A DNA stretch of 63,357 bases from SHZI01 sp040080965 (lineage in GTDB: Bacteria; Pseudomonadota; Gammaproteobacteria; Steroidobacterales; GCA-2729495), in contig JBEBHH010000016.1 of assembly GCA_040080965.1 (NCBI GenBank), positions 1 to 63,357 on the forward strand, in the 5' to 3' direction. Within the stretch, counting starts at the first letter, position 1; each line of letters opens with the position of its first letter. Positions 55,114 through 63,357 of the stretch are shown here, in pieces. The position numbers and the translations under genes were made by a program. The notes below the pieces were generated by a model. It saw only the letters and a program-made list of their open reading frames with translations. It had not been told where the DNA came from and searched no databases.

Positions 55114-56264
55114 CGGCACTCCGCGGCAGCGCCAGTGGCCAGCAGGCTGTTTATCTCGACATCCGGAAAGCCGGCCTGGCGGAGCACCGCGCGGGTGTCG
55201 GCGCCGGCCTGGACGGGCGGACGCGGATCATCGGGGACCGAGGCGCTGAAGCGCGGCGCCGGCGCGTTCTGCAGGACGCCGTTGACGGTGATGAATGCGC
55301 GGCGTGCGACGTTGTGCGGATGCCCGCTGGCCTCGGCCACGGTGAGCACCGGCGCGACGCAGGCATCGGTGCCCTCGAGGAGCGCGCACCATTCGTCCCG
55401 GGTCTTCGTGCGGAAGATCGCAGCCAGCTCCGTCTTCAGGGCCGGCCACTCGGGATTCGCGGCGGGCAGCGCGCCCAGGCCTTGGGCCCCGAAGCGCGCC
55501 GCATCCAGGCCGGCGCGGGTGATGAGGTCCCGGTAGAAGGCGGGCTCGAGCGCCGCGACCGCGATGTATTTGCCATCGCGGGTCTCGTAGGTCGAGTAGA
55601 AGTGCGCGGCGCCGCTGAGGAAATGCGTGCCGGTCGCGCCGTCGAAGAGGCCCGCGGCCCGGAAGCCGTGAAACATGGCCATCTGGGCGTTGACGCCGTC
55701 GAGCATGGCGGCGTCCACGACCTGGCCGCGGCCGGAACGCCCGGCCTCGAGCAGCGCGCACACGAGGCCGAAGGCCAGCAGCATGCCCCCGCCCCCGAAG
55801 TCGCCGAGCAGGTTGAGGGGCGGCACCGGCGGCTCGCCGGCGACGCCGAAGGCGTGCAAGGCGCCCGACAGCGCGATGTAGTCCAGGTCGTGGCCGGGTG
55901 CCGCGGCAAGCGGGCCGTCCTGTCCCCAGCCCGTCACCCGGCCGTACACCAGCCGGGGATTCCGCTGGCGGCACGCATCGGGCCCGATGCCCAGGCGCTC
56001 GGCGACACCCGGACGGAAGCCCTCGATGAGCGCGTCGGCCTGTTCAGCGAGCCGCAGCAGGGTCCGCACGCCGTCGGAGTGCTTGAGGTTCAGGGCAATG
56101 CTGCGGCGGTTGCGGCGAAGCGGGTCAATCGTCGCGAGAGGATCGGCGCCCGGGCGGTCGATGCGGGTGACCTCGGCGCCCATGTCCCCCAGCAGCATGC
56201 CGCAGAAAGGACCCGGCCCGATGCTGGCCAGTTCGAGGACGCGAATCCCCGCCAGCGGACCCAT
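55110..56264 (-). CDS. CaiB/BaiF family: alpha-methylacyl-CoA racemase-like
   Basis: A 384-residue family III CoA-transferase fold. N-terminal LAGIRVLELASIGPGPFCGM and RRNRRSIALNLK are typical of AMACR. The racemase residues His (GHDLDYIALSG), Asp (LLGDFGGGG) and Glu (AALEPAFYRDL) are all present. It epimerises 2-methylacyl-CoAs so that (S)-specific acyl-CoA dehydrogenases can act, needed for branched fatty acids and sterol side chains. It shares one base with the upstream dehydrogenase gene (TGATG). Confidence 0.9.
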   Translation of the reverse strand: MGPLAGIRVLELASIGPGPFCGMLLGDMGAEVTRIDRPGADPLATIDPLRRNRRSIALNLKHSDGVRTLLRLAEQADALIEGFRPGVAERLGIGPDACRQRNPRLVYGRVTGWGQDGPLAAAPGHDLDYIALSGALHAFGVAGEPPVPPLNLLGDFGGGGMLLAFGLVCALLEAGRSGRGQVVDAAMLDGVNAQMAMFHGFRAAGLFDGATGTHFLSGAAHFYSTYETRDGKYIAVAALEPAFYRDLITRAGLDAARFGAQGLGALPAANPEWPALKTELAAIFRTKTRDEWCALLEGTDACVAPVLTVAEASGHPHNVARRAFITVNGVLQNAPAPRFSASVPDDPRPPVQAGADTRAVLRQAGFPDVEINSLLATGAAAECR

Positions 56265-57436
56265 CAGCTTTTGGGCACGGGCTTTCGCGGGTCGAGGCCA
56301 ATGGATCGCGCGATGATCTCGCGCATGACCTCCGAGGATCCGGCGTAGATGCGCGAGACGCGCGCATCACGGTACATCCGGGAGATCCGGTACTCATCCA
56401 TGTAGCCCGCGCCACCGTGGAGCTGGACGCACTCGTCGGTCACGCGGCCCTCGAGTTCGCTGCAGAAGAGCTTGGCGCAGGCGATGTCGGCGGCGCCGAG
56501 CCGGCCGGCGTTGAACTCCATCACGCAGTGGTCGACGAACACCTGGGCGATGTCGATCTGGGTGCGCATGTCCGCCATCTTGAAGCGGTTTACCTGGAAG
56601 TCGCCGACGGCCTGGCCAAAGATGCGCCGCTCCCGGATGTAGTCCAAAGTGAGGTCGAACGCCACCTGGCTGGCGGCGACGTACTGGGCGGCGGAAATGA
56701 GCCGCTCGTCCACCAGGTACTCCATCAGGTAGTAGAAGCCCCGGGCGGGATCGCCGAGCACGTTGGCCTTCGGCACCTCCACGTTCTCGAAGAACAGTTC
56801 GGCGGTGTCCTGGGAATTGAGCCCCATCTTCTTCAGGTTCCTGCCGCGGGCGAAGCCGGCCATTCCCCGCTCGACCAGGAACAGGCCCAGCTGGCGCGCG
56901 TTCCCGCCGGGCGGAGCGGTCCGCGCGGCGACGACGAACAGGTCGCCGTTGATGCCGTTGGAGATGTAGGTCTTGGCCCCGTTCAGCAGGAAGTGGTCGC
57001 CCTTGTCCTCGGCGCGGGTCTTCATGCCGGCCAGGTCGCTGCCGGCGCCGGGCTCGGTCATGGCAATGCCCAGGATCGTCTCGCCGCTGACGCAGCGGGG
57101 CAGGAAGCGGCGCTTCTGCTCCTCGGTACCGAGCCCTTCGATGTACGGCGCCACCAGCCGCGAATGCAGCGTGAAGTAGAGCCCGCTGTCGCCGTAGCGC
57201 AGGTTCTCCTCGAGCAGGATCTGTTCGTAACGGAAGTCGCGGATGCCGGCGCCACCGTACTCCTCCCCGACCTGCATGAGGAGGAGCCCCTGCTCCCCGC
57301 CCTTCCGGTAGATCTCCCGGTCCACCTGGCGCTGGTCGCGCCAGCGGTCCCGGTGCGGCTCAACTTCCTTCTGGAAGAAGCGCCGGACCGAATCGCGGAA
57401 GATGTCGTGCTCGGGCTCGAAGATGCGCCGTTCCAT
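56264..57436 (-). CDS. Acyl-CoA dehydrogenase
   Basis: A 390-residue FAD-dependent acyl-CoA dehydrogenase. Signatures: AMTEPGAGSDLAGMKTRA, TYISNGINGDLFVVAA, QLHGGAGYMDEYRISRMYRD and a catalytic Glu region IYAGSSEVMREIIAR (the Glu as in isovaleryl or long-chain types needs alignment). It starts 3 bases after the stop of the FadB/J-like gene. With the racemase gene it suggests oxidation of 2-methyl-branched or side-chain acyl-CoAs. Confidence 0.92.
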   Translation of the reverse strand: MERRIFEPEHDIFRDSVRRFFQKEVEPHRDRWRDQRQVDREIYRKGGEQGLLLMQVGEEYGGAGIRDFRYEQILLEENLRYGDSGLYFTLHSRLVAPYIEGLGTEEQKRRFLPRCVSGETILGIAMTEPGAGSDLAGMKTRAEDKGDHFLLNGAKTYISNGINGDLFVVAARTAPPGGNARQLGLFLVERGMAGFARGRNLKKMGLNSQDTAELFFENVEVPKANVLGDPARGFYYLMEYLVDERLISAAQYVAASQVAFDLTLDYIRERRIFGQAVGDFQVNRFKMADMRTQIDIAQVFVDHCVMEFNAGRLGAADIACAKLFCSELEGRVTDECVQLHGGAGYMDEYRISRMYRDARVSRIYAGSSEVMREIIARSIGLDPRKPVPKS

Positions 57437-57439
57437 GGC

Positions 57440-59629
57440 TCAGGCGGCCGAGCGTTTTGGAGCGGTGGCCGGCGCCGGGTAGAACGCGTCCCCCTTTTCA
57501 GCTCTTTCGCGCAGCGATGCCGGCGCTGCGAAGCGCGGCCCGTAGGCCGCTGCAAGCCTGTCGCATTCGGCAACAAATGCCTTCAGGCCCACGGTCTCGA
57601 TGAAGGACAGCGTGCCGCCGGTCCAGGGCGGATAGCCCCAGCCCAGGATGGAGCCGATGTCGGCGTCTGCCGGCTCGGTGACGACGCCCTCCTCCAGGCA
57701 GCGGGCGGTTTCCACCGCCTGCACGTAGAGCAGGCGCTTCTTTACCTCCTCCACGTCGGGCTGCTTCGCAGCCGGCGGATAGACCCCCGCGATGCCGGGC
57801 CACAGGAACTTCTTTCCCTCCTTCGGGTACTCGTAGAAGCCCTTGCCGTGCTTCTTGCCCTTCCGGTCGAGTTCCTCGGCGAACTTCAGCGCGACGGCGA
57901 TGGCGGACGGACCCGTGTACCTGTCGCCGAGGTCCGCGCGGGTCTGCTTGTAGATCTTCGCCGAGAGCTCGATGCTGACTTCGTCGTGCACGGCCAGTGG
58001 TCCGACCGGCATTCCGGCCTGCTTGCCGGCATTCTCGATCAGCGCGGGGAGGACGCCTTCCTGCAGCAGGGCCATGCCCTCGTTGGCGTAGGTCATGAAG
58101 ACACGGCTGGTGTAGAAGCCCCGGCTGTCGTTCACCACGATGGGTGTCTTGCGGATCTGCTGAACGTAGTCGAGGGCGCGGGCAAGAGTCTCGTCGGAGG
58201 TCTTCTTGCCCAGGATCACCTCCACGAGCGGCATCTTGTCCACCGGCGAGAAGAAGTGCAGGCCGATGAAGCTCGCCGGCCGCTTCGATGCCTCGGCGAG
58301 GCCGGTGATCGGCAGCGTGGAGGTGTTGGAGGCGAACACGGCGGATTCGGGAATCACGGCCTCGGTCTTCCGCGTGACGTCGGCCTTGATCTCCCGGCTC
58401 TCGAACACCGCCTCGATCACCAGCTCGCAGCCCTTGAGATCGGCGTAGTCCGTCGTCGGATGGATGCGCGCGAGAATTGCCTCCATCTCGGCCGGCGGCG
58501 TGCGGCCCTGGTCCACCCGCTTCTGGAGCAGCGTGCGGGAGTAGTCCTTGCCCTTGTCGGCCGCTTCCTTCGTCGAGTCGAGCAGCACGACATCCATGCC
58601 GGCGCGGGCCGACACGTAGGCGATGCCCGCCCCCATCATGCCGGCGCCGAGCATGCCAAGGCGCGTGACCCTCGATCTAGCGACGCCGGCCGGCCGGCGC
58701 ACGAGCTTGTCCGCCGCGCCCTTGTTGATGAACAGCGTGCGCGTCATGTTCCGGTACACGGGATCCAGCAGCAGGCCGGTGAAGTAGCGGGCCTCGATCT
58801 TCAGTCCGGTATCGAAGGGCACGATGCTGCCCTCGTAAACCGCCGACAGGATCGCGATCGGCGCGGGGTAGTTGTGCTGGGTCTTGTCGGCGATGAGGGC
58901 GGAGCCCGCCGTGAAGGTCTGCTGGGCGCCCGGGTGCAGCGCCCCGGCGCCGCCGGGCCAGCGAAAGCCCTTCTTGTCCCAGGGCTGCACGGGGTCCGCG
59001 GCTTCCTTCAGCCAGCGTCGGGCCACGCTCACCACGTCGCCAGCCGGCGCGAGGGCGTGCACCAGCCCAAGCGCCTTTGCCTTCTCGGGTTCCACGTGGG
59101 TGCCCTGCGTCATCAGCTCGAGGGCCGGCTGGATGCCGATCAGACGCGGCAGTCGCTGCGTGCCACCGGCCCCCGGCAGAAGGCCCACCTGGACCTCGGG
59201 CAGGCCCACGACAGCCTTGGGATCGTTGCTGAGCACGCGGAAATGGCAGGCCAGGCACAGCTCCAGCCCGCCGCCCAGCGCCGTGCCATTGATGGCGGCC
59301 GCCACCGGCTTGCCCCCGGTCTCCAGCTTGCGCAGCACAGCCGAGTAGCGGCTGATCTCGCGCATCAATTCCGGGCCGCCGACCCCGCTGCCGTAGGTGT
59401 TGACGATGTCCATCAGGTCCGCGCCGGCGATGAAGGCCGGCTTGCCCGAGGTGATGATGGCGGCCTTGATGCCGGCGTCGCCGGTGATGCGGTCCACCGC
59501 GGTGGCCAGCTCGGCCGTCAGCGCCGGCGTGATGACGTTCATCGACCGGCCGGGCAGGTCGATGGTCACCGTGGCGATGCCGTCGGCGTCGACGGCGATG
59601 TGAATGGCCTTTTCCGTTGCCTTGTTCAT
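57440..59629 (-). CDS. Trifunctional-type enoyl-CoA hydratase / 3-hydroxyacyl-CoA dehydrogenase (FadB/FadJ-like)
   Basis: A 729-residue multifunctional enzyme. N-terminal crotonase (about 1-190) has AAINGTALGGGLELCLACHF and the Glu region GLPEVQVGLLPGAGGTQRLP. The 3-hydroxyacyl-CoA dehydrogenase (about 310-610) has LGMLGAGMMGAGIAYVSARA and the catalytic His in LHFFSPVDKMPLVEV. Domain order and size match FadJ/FadB. ATG 59629 is used; GTG 59635 overlapping the thiolase stop is possible. It acts with the thiolase immediately upstream. Confidence 0.93.
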   Translation of the reverse strand: MNKATEKAIHIAVDADGIATVTIDLPGRSMNVITPALTAELATAVDRITGDAGIKAAIITSGKPAFIAGADLMDIVNTYGSGVGGPELMREISRYSAVLRKLETGGKPVAAAINGTALGGGLELCLACHFRVLSNDPKAVVGLPEVQVGLLPGAGGTQRLPRLIGIQPALELMTQGTHVEPEKAKALGLVHALAPAGDVVSVARRWLKEAADPVQPWDKKGFRWPGGAGALHPGAQQTFTAGSALIADKTQHNYPAPIAILSAVYEGSIVPFDTGLKIEARYFTGLLLDPVYRNMTRTLFINKGAADKLVRRPAGVARSRVTRLGMLGAGMMGAGIAYVSARAGMDVVLLDSTKEAADKGKDYSRTLLQKRVDQGRTPPAEMEAILARIHPTTDYADLKGCELVIEAVFESREIKADVTRKTEAVIPESAVFASNTSTLPITGLAEASKRPASFIGLHFFSPVDKMPLVEVILGKKTSDETLARALDYVQQIRKTPIVVNDSRGFYTSRVFMTYANEGMALLQEGVLPALIENAGKQAGMPVGPLAVHDEVSIELSAKIYKQTRADLGDRYTGPSAIAVALKFAEELDRKGKKHGKGFYEYPKEGKKFLWPGIAGVYPPAAKQPDVEEVKKRLLYVQAVETARCLEEGVVTEPADADIGSILGWGYPPWTGGTLSFIETVGLKAFVAECDRLAAAYGPRFAAPASLRERAEKGDAFYPAPATAPKRSAA

Positions 59630-59631
59630 GC

Positions 59632-60840
59632 TCACACCCGCTCGATGATCGTGGCAGTGCCCATGCCGGCACCGATGCAGAGGTTGATCAGGGCCGTGCC
59701 CTTCTGCCGGCGCTCCAGTTCGTCCAGCACGGTACCCAGGATCATGGCGCCCGTGGCGCCCAGCGGATGGCCCATGGCGATCGCCCCGCCGTTGACGTTG
59801 ATGCGGTCGTGGGGAATGTCCAGGATCTGCATGAAGCGGAGCACGACGGAGGAAAACGCCTCGTTGAGCTCGAACAGGTCGATGTCGCGGGCCTGCATGC
59901 CACAGCGCTTCAGCACTTTCTCCGCCGAAGGACCGGGCCCGGTCAGCATGATGGTGGGCTCGGAGCCGATGGAGGCGAAGCCGACGATTCGGGCCCGGGG
60001 CTTCAGCCCCAGCGCCTTGCCCATCTCCCGGGTGCCGACGAGGACCCCCGCCGCGCCGTCCACGATGCCGGAAGAGTTGCCGCCGGTGTGCACGTGGTTG
60101 ATCCGCTCCACCTCCGGGTAGCGCTGCAGGGCCACGGAGTCGAAGCCGAACTGCTCGCCCATCATGGTGAACGCGGGCTTCAGCTCGGCGAGGCCCGCGG
60201 CCGTGGTGTCCGGGCGCATGTGCTCGTCGTGGTCCAGCAGCGTGATGCCCAGCGAGTCGCGAATCGGGAGCACGGACCTGCCGAACCAGCCGGACGTCCA
60301 GGCGTGGGCAGCGCGCTTCTGGCTCTCGGCGGCGTAGGCGTCGCAGTCCTGCCGGCTGATGCCGTACTTGGTGGCGATCAGGTCGGCGCCGATGCCCTGC
60401 GGGGCGAAGTAGGTCTTGTAGGCCACCTGGGGATCACTGGCCATCGCGCCGCCATCCGAGCCCATGGGCACGCGGGACATGGACTCGACGCCGCCACCGA
60501 TGCACAGGTCCGACTGGCCCGACATCACCTGCGCGGCCGCAGTGTTCACTGCCTCGAGGCCCGAAGCGCAGAAGCGGTTCAGCTGCTTGCCGGGCACGGT
60601 CTCTGCATAGTCGGCGTTCAGGACCGCGACACGCGCGATGTCCGCGCCCTGCTCGCCCACCGGCGACACGCAGCCCATGATCACGTCGTCGAGGCGGCTC
60701 GTGTCCAGTTGGTTCCGGTCGCGCAGTGCCTTCAGCACCCGGGTGACCAGGCCGATGGGCGTGACCTCGTGGAGCGAGCCGTTGGGCTTGCCGCGGCCAC
60801 GGGGCGTGCGGACGTGATCGAAGATGAAGGCATCAGCCAC
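59632..60840 (-). CDS. Acetyl-CoA acetyltransferase / 3-ketoacyl-CoA thiolase
   Basis: A 402-residue thiolase. The acyl-accepting Cys lies in LNRFCASGLEAVNTAAAQVM (near residue 90), the His in NVNGGAIAMGHPLGATGA, and the C-terminal Cys in NLCIGAGMGTATI. It cleaves 3-ketoacyl-CoAs in the last step of beta-oxidation, as FadA/FadI partner of the following gene. It is the promoter-proximal gene of the minus-strand run down to MAPEG at 52230. Confidence 0.93.
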   Translation of the reverse strand: MADAFIFDHVRTPRGRGKPNGSLHEVTPIGLVTRVLKALRDRNQLDTSRLDDVIMGCVSPVGEQGADIARVAVLNADYAETVPGKQLNRFCASGLEAVNTAAAQVMSGQSDLCIGGGVESMSRVPMGSDGGAMASDPQVAYKTYFAPQGIGADLIATKYGISRQDCDAYAAESQKRAAHAWTSGWFGRSVLPIRDSLGITLLDHDEHMRPDTTAAGLAELKPAFTMMGEQFGFDSVALQRYPEVERINHVHTGGNSSGIVDGAAGVLVGTREMGKALGLKPRARIVGFASIGSEPTIMLTGPGPSAEKVLKRCGMQARDIDLFELNEAFSSVVLRFMQILDIPHDRINVNGGAIAMGHPLGATGAMILGTVLDELERRQKGTALINLCIGAGMGTATIIERV

Positions 60841-60866
60841 GGTAGTCCCCTGTCATTGTGCTTATT

Positions 60867-60879
60867 GGGGTCAGACCCC
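60867..60879. repeat. GGGGTCAGACCCC palindrome
   Basis: A perfect 6-bp inverted repeat with a one-base centre, preceded by ATT, lies 27 bases upstream of the thiolase start within a 142-base gap. Short palindromes of this type recur as dispersed repeats in many proteobacterial genomes. Here there is one copy, so it may equally be an operator of the beta-oxidation operon. Nothing else stands out in 60841-60982. Confidence 0.4.
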
Positions 60880-60982
60880 GAATCCGGGGGCCAGGCCAAG
60901 CCTACGCCGCGGGACCGGGTCGGGGAAAGGCCGGGACGAGGACCGCCGGGGAAAACCGGCGGAAAGTCCGGTCAGCGCCTGC

Positions 60983-62374
60983 TCACAGGGCCCCGAGGTA
61001 CCACTCGTAGTCGAGGCCGGGCACTTCCGCGTGATAGGCCTCCGCCTCGTAGTGGCGCGCCGCGCTGTACACGCGGCAGAACTCGGCGCCCAGGTAGTCG
61101 GGCCAGAGCGTGCTGGCGTCGAAGGCGGCGAGCGACGTCTCCCAGCGCGGCGAGGTGCCGGATGGCAGGCTCACCGGTTCGCCCTCCCGGATCATCCGCG
61201 GCGGCTCGATCCGGCGCGTGATGCCGGCGTGGGCGGCGGCCAGGATGGCCGCCATCGCCAGGTAAGGGTTGCAGTCTGCGCCGGCCACGCGATGCTCGAG
61301 GCGGACGTTGGCGTCGTCGGAGGTCGGGATCCGGAGGGCGACCTGCCGGTGGTTGGGCCCCCAGTTCGGCGCGATGGGCACGAAGAAGCCCGGCCGGAAG
61401 CGCCGGTAGGAATTCGCATTCGGGGCAAAGATCGCCAGCGACTCGGGAAGCGTGGACAGCATGCCGCCGACCGCGTGGCGCAGCGTGTCGGTGTAGGCCT
61501 CAGGCGTGGACGCAGGAGGCGCCGGCCCGAAGACATTGCGGCCGTCCCGGTCGACGAGGCTGAAGTGCACGTGCATGCCGGAGCCGTCCAGGTCCTTGAA
61601 CGGCTTCGCCATGAAGGTCGCGGCCAGGCCCTGCTGGCGGGCGATGCCGCGCACGAGGCGCCGGAGCAGGATGGCGTGGTCGCAGGCAGCCAGCGCGTCG
61701 TTCACGTGGTGCAGGTTCACCTCGAACTGGCCGGCGCCGTACTCCGAGACGATGGCGCCGGCAGGCACGTGCTGCCCGGCTGCCGCCGACTCCACCTGCG
61801 CAAAGAAACTGTCCAGGTCGTGCAGGTCCTCGAGGCTGTAGGCGCGGGGCCCGACAGGGCGGCGCTCGCTGCCCGGGACCCGGCCCGTGCGCGGGCGCGG
61901 TATCTCGCCGCTGATGTCGTCCAGAAGGTAGAACTCGTACTCGACGGCCACCACCGGCGTCAGGCCCAGCGCCGCAAACCGGGCGAGGACGCCGGCCAGC
62001 ACGTGCCGGGCGTCCGCGAAGTACGGCCGGCCATCCCGCTCGTACATTGAGATCAGGCACTGGCCGAGGGGCGTCTTCGACCAGGGCACGCGGGCCAGGG
62101 ACCCGGCGACCGGCTGGCAGATGTAGTCGGGGTCGCCGTCGTCGCTGCCGTGGGCCAGGCCATCGATGAGGGACCCCCGGCTGTCCATCAGGATACCGGT
62201 GGCCGGGAAGGAGATGCCCTCCCGGAACAGCCCGGCCAGTTCCCGCCGGCTGATGCGCTTGCCCCGCAGGATCGCATTCAGGTCGGGCAGCAACAGTTCC
62301 ACCGCCCGGATGTCGGCATGGGCCGCGAGGAAGTTGGCGGCCTCGGGCGGTACGTCGGCGCGTTTACTGGTCAT
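60983..62374 (-). CDS. Glutamine-synthetase-family ligase (PuuA/GlnA3-like gamma-glutamylamide synthetase)
   Basis: A 463-residue GS-fold enzyme. It has the metal/Glu motifs VAVEYEFYLLDD and EYGAGQFEVNLHH, DGSGMHVHFSLVD, the ATP region FAPNANSYRRFRPG, and RLEHRVAGADCNPYLAMAA. The ammonium-site pattern and length fit gamma-glutamyl-polyamine or gamma-glutamyl-ethanolamine synthetases more than GlnA. No puuBCD genes are in view, so the amine is unknown. ATG 62374 gives MTSKRADVPPEAANFLAAH. Confidence 0.88.
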   Translation of the reverse strand: MTSKRADVPPEAANFLAAHADIRAVELLLPDLNAILRGKRISRRELAGLFREGISFPATGILMDSRGSLIDGLAHGSDDGDPDYICQPVAGSLARVPWSKTPLGQCLISMYERDGRPYFADARHVLAGVLARFAALGLTPVVAVEYEFYLLDDISGEIPRPRTGRVPGSERRPVGPRAYSLEDLHDLDSFFAQVESAAAGQHVPAGAIVSEYGAGQFEVNLHHVNDALAACDHAILLRRLVRGIARQQGLAATFMAKPFKDLDGSGMHVHFSLVDRDGRNVFGPAPPASTPEAYTDTLRHAVGGMLSTLPESLAIFAPNANSYRRFRPGFFVPIAPNWGPNHRQVALRIPTSDDANVRLEHRVAGADCNPYLAMAAILAAAHAGITRRIEPPRMIREGEPVSLPSGTSPRWETSLAAFDASTLWPDYLGAEFCRVYSAARHYEAEAYHAEVPGLDYEWYLGAL

Positions 62375-62441
62375 GCATTCCCCCGCGGCCGATTCTGACC
62401 AATCCCGGCGGCCGCGTCGATCCTGCTACCATTCCGCCCGC

Positions 62442-63302
62442 ATGTCCGAGGCACATTCCTTCATCCTGACCGTGGTTTGCCCCGACGCCGTCGGGATCGT
62501 GGCCGCGGTGGCCAGCTACCTGACCGGCCAGCAGTATTTCATCGAGGAATCCACCCACTTCGGGGACCCGGACACTGGCACGTTCTTCATGCGCACCCGG
62601 TTCATTCCCCGGGAGCAGTCCTTCTCACGGGGCGCCTTTGCAGCCGGCTTCAGCGACATTGCCGCCCGCTTCGGCATGGACTGGCACGTGTATGACACGC
62701 GGATCCTGCCCCGCGTCCTCATCATGGTCTCGAAGTACGACCACTGCCTCAACGACCTGCTGTACCGCTACCGGACAGGCGCGCTCCGGATGACGATCCC
62801 CGCAATCGTCTCCAACCACATGGACCTGTCAGGGCTTGCGAGCTGGCACAAGGTGCCGTACTTCCACGTACCGGTGACACCGGAGAACAAGGCGGTGGCC
62901 GAGGCCCGCCTGATGGAGATCGCAGAAGACAGCCGTGCCGACCTCATCGTGCTCGCCCGGTACATGCAGATACTGTCGCCGGACCTGTGCGGGAAGTATT
63001 CCGGGCGGATCATCAACATCCACCACTCGTTCCTGCCGGGCTTCAAGGGCGCCAAGCCCTACCACGAGGCGCACCGGCGCGGCGTGAAACTCATCGGCGC
63101 TACGGCCCACTACGTCACGGCGGACCTGGACGAGGGTCCGATCATCGAGCAGACGGTGGAGCGCGCGGACCACACGATGTCACCCGACGACCTCGCGGCC
63201 ATCGGCCGCGATGTCGAGTCACTGACGCTGGCGCGGGCGGTCAAGCTCCAGCTGGAGCATCGGGTATTCGTGAACGGGATGAAGACGGTGGTTTTGCGCT
63301 GA
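62442..63302 (+). CDS. purU: Formyltetrahydrofolate deformylase
   Basis: A 286-residue enzyme hydrolysing 10-formyl-THF to formate and THF, balancing one-carbon pools. An N-terminal ACT domain (about 1-85, FILTVVCPDAVGIVAAVASY) precedes the formyltransferase domain with catalytic Asn/His in INIHHSFLPGFKGAKPYHEA and Asp in YVTADLDEGPIIEQ. ATG 62442 is chosen because it starts the ACT domain; an upstream open frame to 62166 is antisense to the GS-like gene. The remaining 55 bases of the window hold nothing recognisable. Confidence 0.95.
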   Translation: MSEAHSFILTVVCPDAVGIVAAVASYLTGQQYFIEESTHFGDPDTGTFFMRTRFIPREQSFSRGAFAAGFSDIAARFGMDWHVYDTRILPRVLIMVSKYDHCLNDLLYRYRTGALRMTIPAIVSNHMDLSGLASWHKVPYFHVPVTPENKAVAEARLMEIAEDSRADLIVLARYMQILSPDLCGKYSGRIINIHHSFLPGFKGAKPYHEAHRRGVKLIGATAHYVTADLDEGPIIEQTVERADHTMSPDDLAAIGRDVESLTLARAVKLQLEHRVFVNGMKTVVLR

Positions 63303-63357
63303 CGATATCCCGGTGCATCGGTGCCACCCGCGGTGCCTCAACCCCGCGCCGCAAGGA

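Noticed and set aside
56417..60121. A 1234-codon open frame on the plus strand across the beta-oxidation genes
   Set aside because: It is antisense to three well-identified enzymes, has His/Gly/Arg-rich composition expected from GC-biased codon shadows, and shows no domain.
60860..60890. Rho-independent terminator between the GS-like gene and thiolase
   Set aside because: The GGGGTCAGACCCC stem has no T-run on either side and lies upstream of the thiolase start, not at a gene end.

Overview
The window is about 63 kb of uniformly GC-rich DNA packed with genes on both strands. No gap between genes exceeds 300 bases. I saw no rRNA, tRNA, CRISPR array, insertion sequence or phage. Gene content (proBA, ilvBH, TypA, PurU, MaoC, LpxL-type acyltransferase, lipoproteins, porin-like protein) and GTAG-type REP palindromes point to a Gram-negative proteobacterium, most likely an aerobic gammaproteobacterium near Xanthomonadales, Nevskiales or Steroidobacterales. 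The taxonomic call is an inference.

Layout. 1-4.9 kb: proline and branched-chain amino acid genes, with ilvH-proB-proA divergent from ilvB. 5-10 kb: a porin-like protein, a secreted cupredoxin, and a single-chain fusion of a circularly permuted ATP-grasp ligase with an M32 carboxypeptidase. 10-14 kb: a GDSL esterase with a VPLPA-CTERM-like tail, an aldehyde dehydrogenase, a DUF1838-like protein and PhhB. 13.9-25.6 kb: a tightly packed nine-gene minus-strand operon encoding two lipoproteins, a degenerate Ser/Thr kinase, a five-PEGA/FGE-like membrane protein, a small membrane protein, a TolQ/ExbB/MotA-like channel, an ASKHA-FHA protein, and two VWA proteins whose N-terminal helix resembles ExbD/TolR. 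I read this as an undescribed envelope motor and signalling machine, and it is the best candidate for a new system here.

25.8-30 kb: MaoC, a crotonase, a TauD dioxygenase under a palindrome-covered promoter, and an acyl-CoA ligase. 29.9-35.8 kb: an HMG-CoA reductase-mevalonate kinase fusion coupled to idi and an SDR, then an ABC exporter. 35.9-39 kb: a HigBA-like toxin-antitoxin pair coupled to ppk2, a lipid A-type acyltransferase and ThpR. 39-45 kb: crtB-crtI-crtY with a redoxin and a sorbosone dehydrogenase-like protein. Together with the mevalonate fusion and Idi this implies mevalonate-fed carotenoid (beta-carotene-type) synthesis; HMG-CoA synthase, the later mevalonate enzymes and a GGPP synthase are not in the window.

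45-52 kb: Hsp20 with a sigma32-like promoter, a transsulfuration enzyme, an acyl-CoA dehydrogenase, TypA, an NlpC/P60 lipoprotein and a VapBC pair. 52-61 kb: a MAPEG protein and a minus-strand beta-oxidation run (acyl-CoA ligase, alpha/beta hydrolase, AMACR-like racemase, acyl-CoA dehydrogenase, FadB/J-type multifunctional enzyme, thiolase), suited to fatty acids or branched and steroid side chains. The window ends with a glutamine-synthetase-like ligase and PurU.

REP palindromes beginning GTAG occur at six loci, and at all six the TAG of the element is the stop codon of the neighbouring gene.
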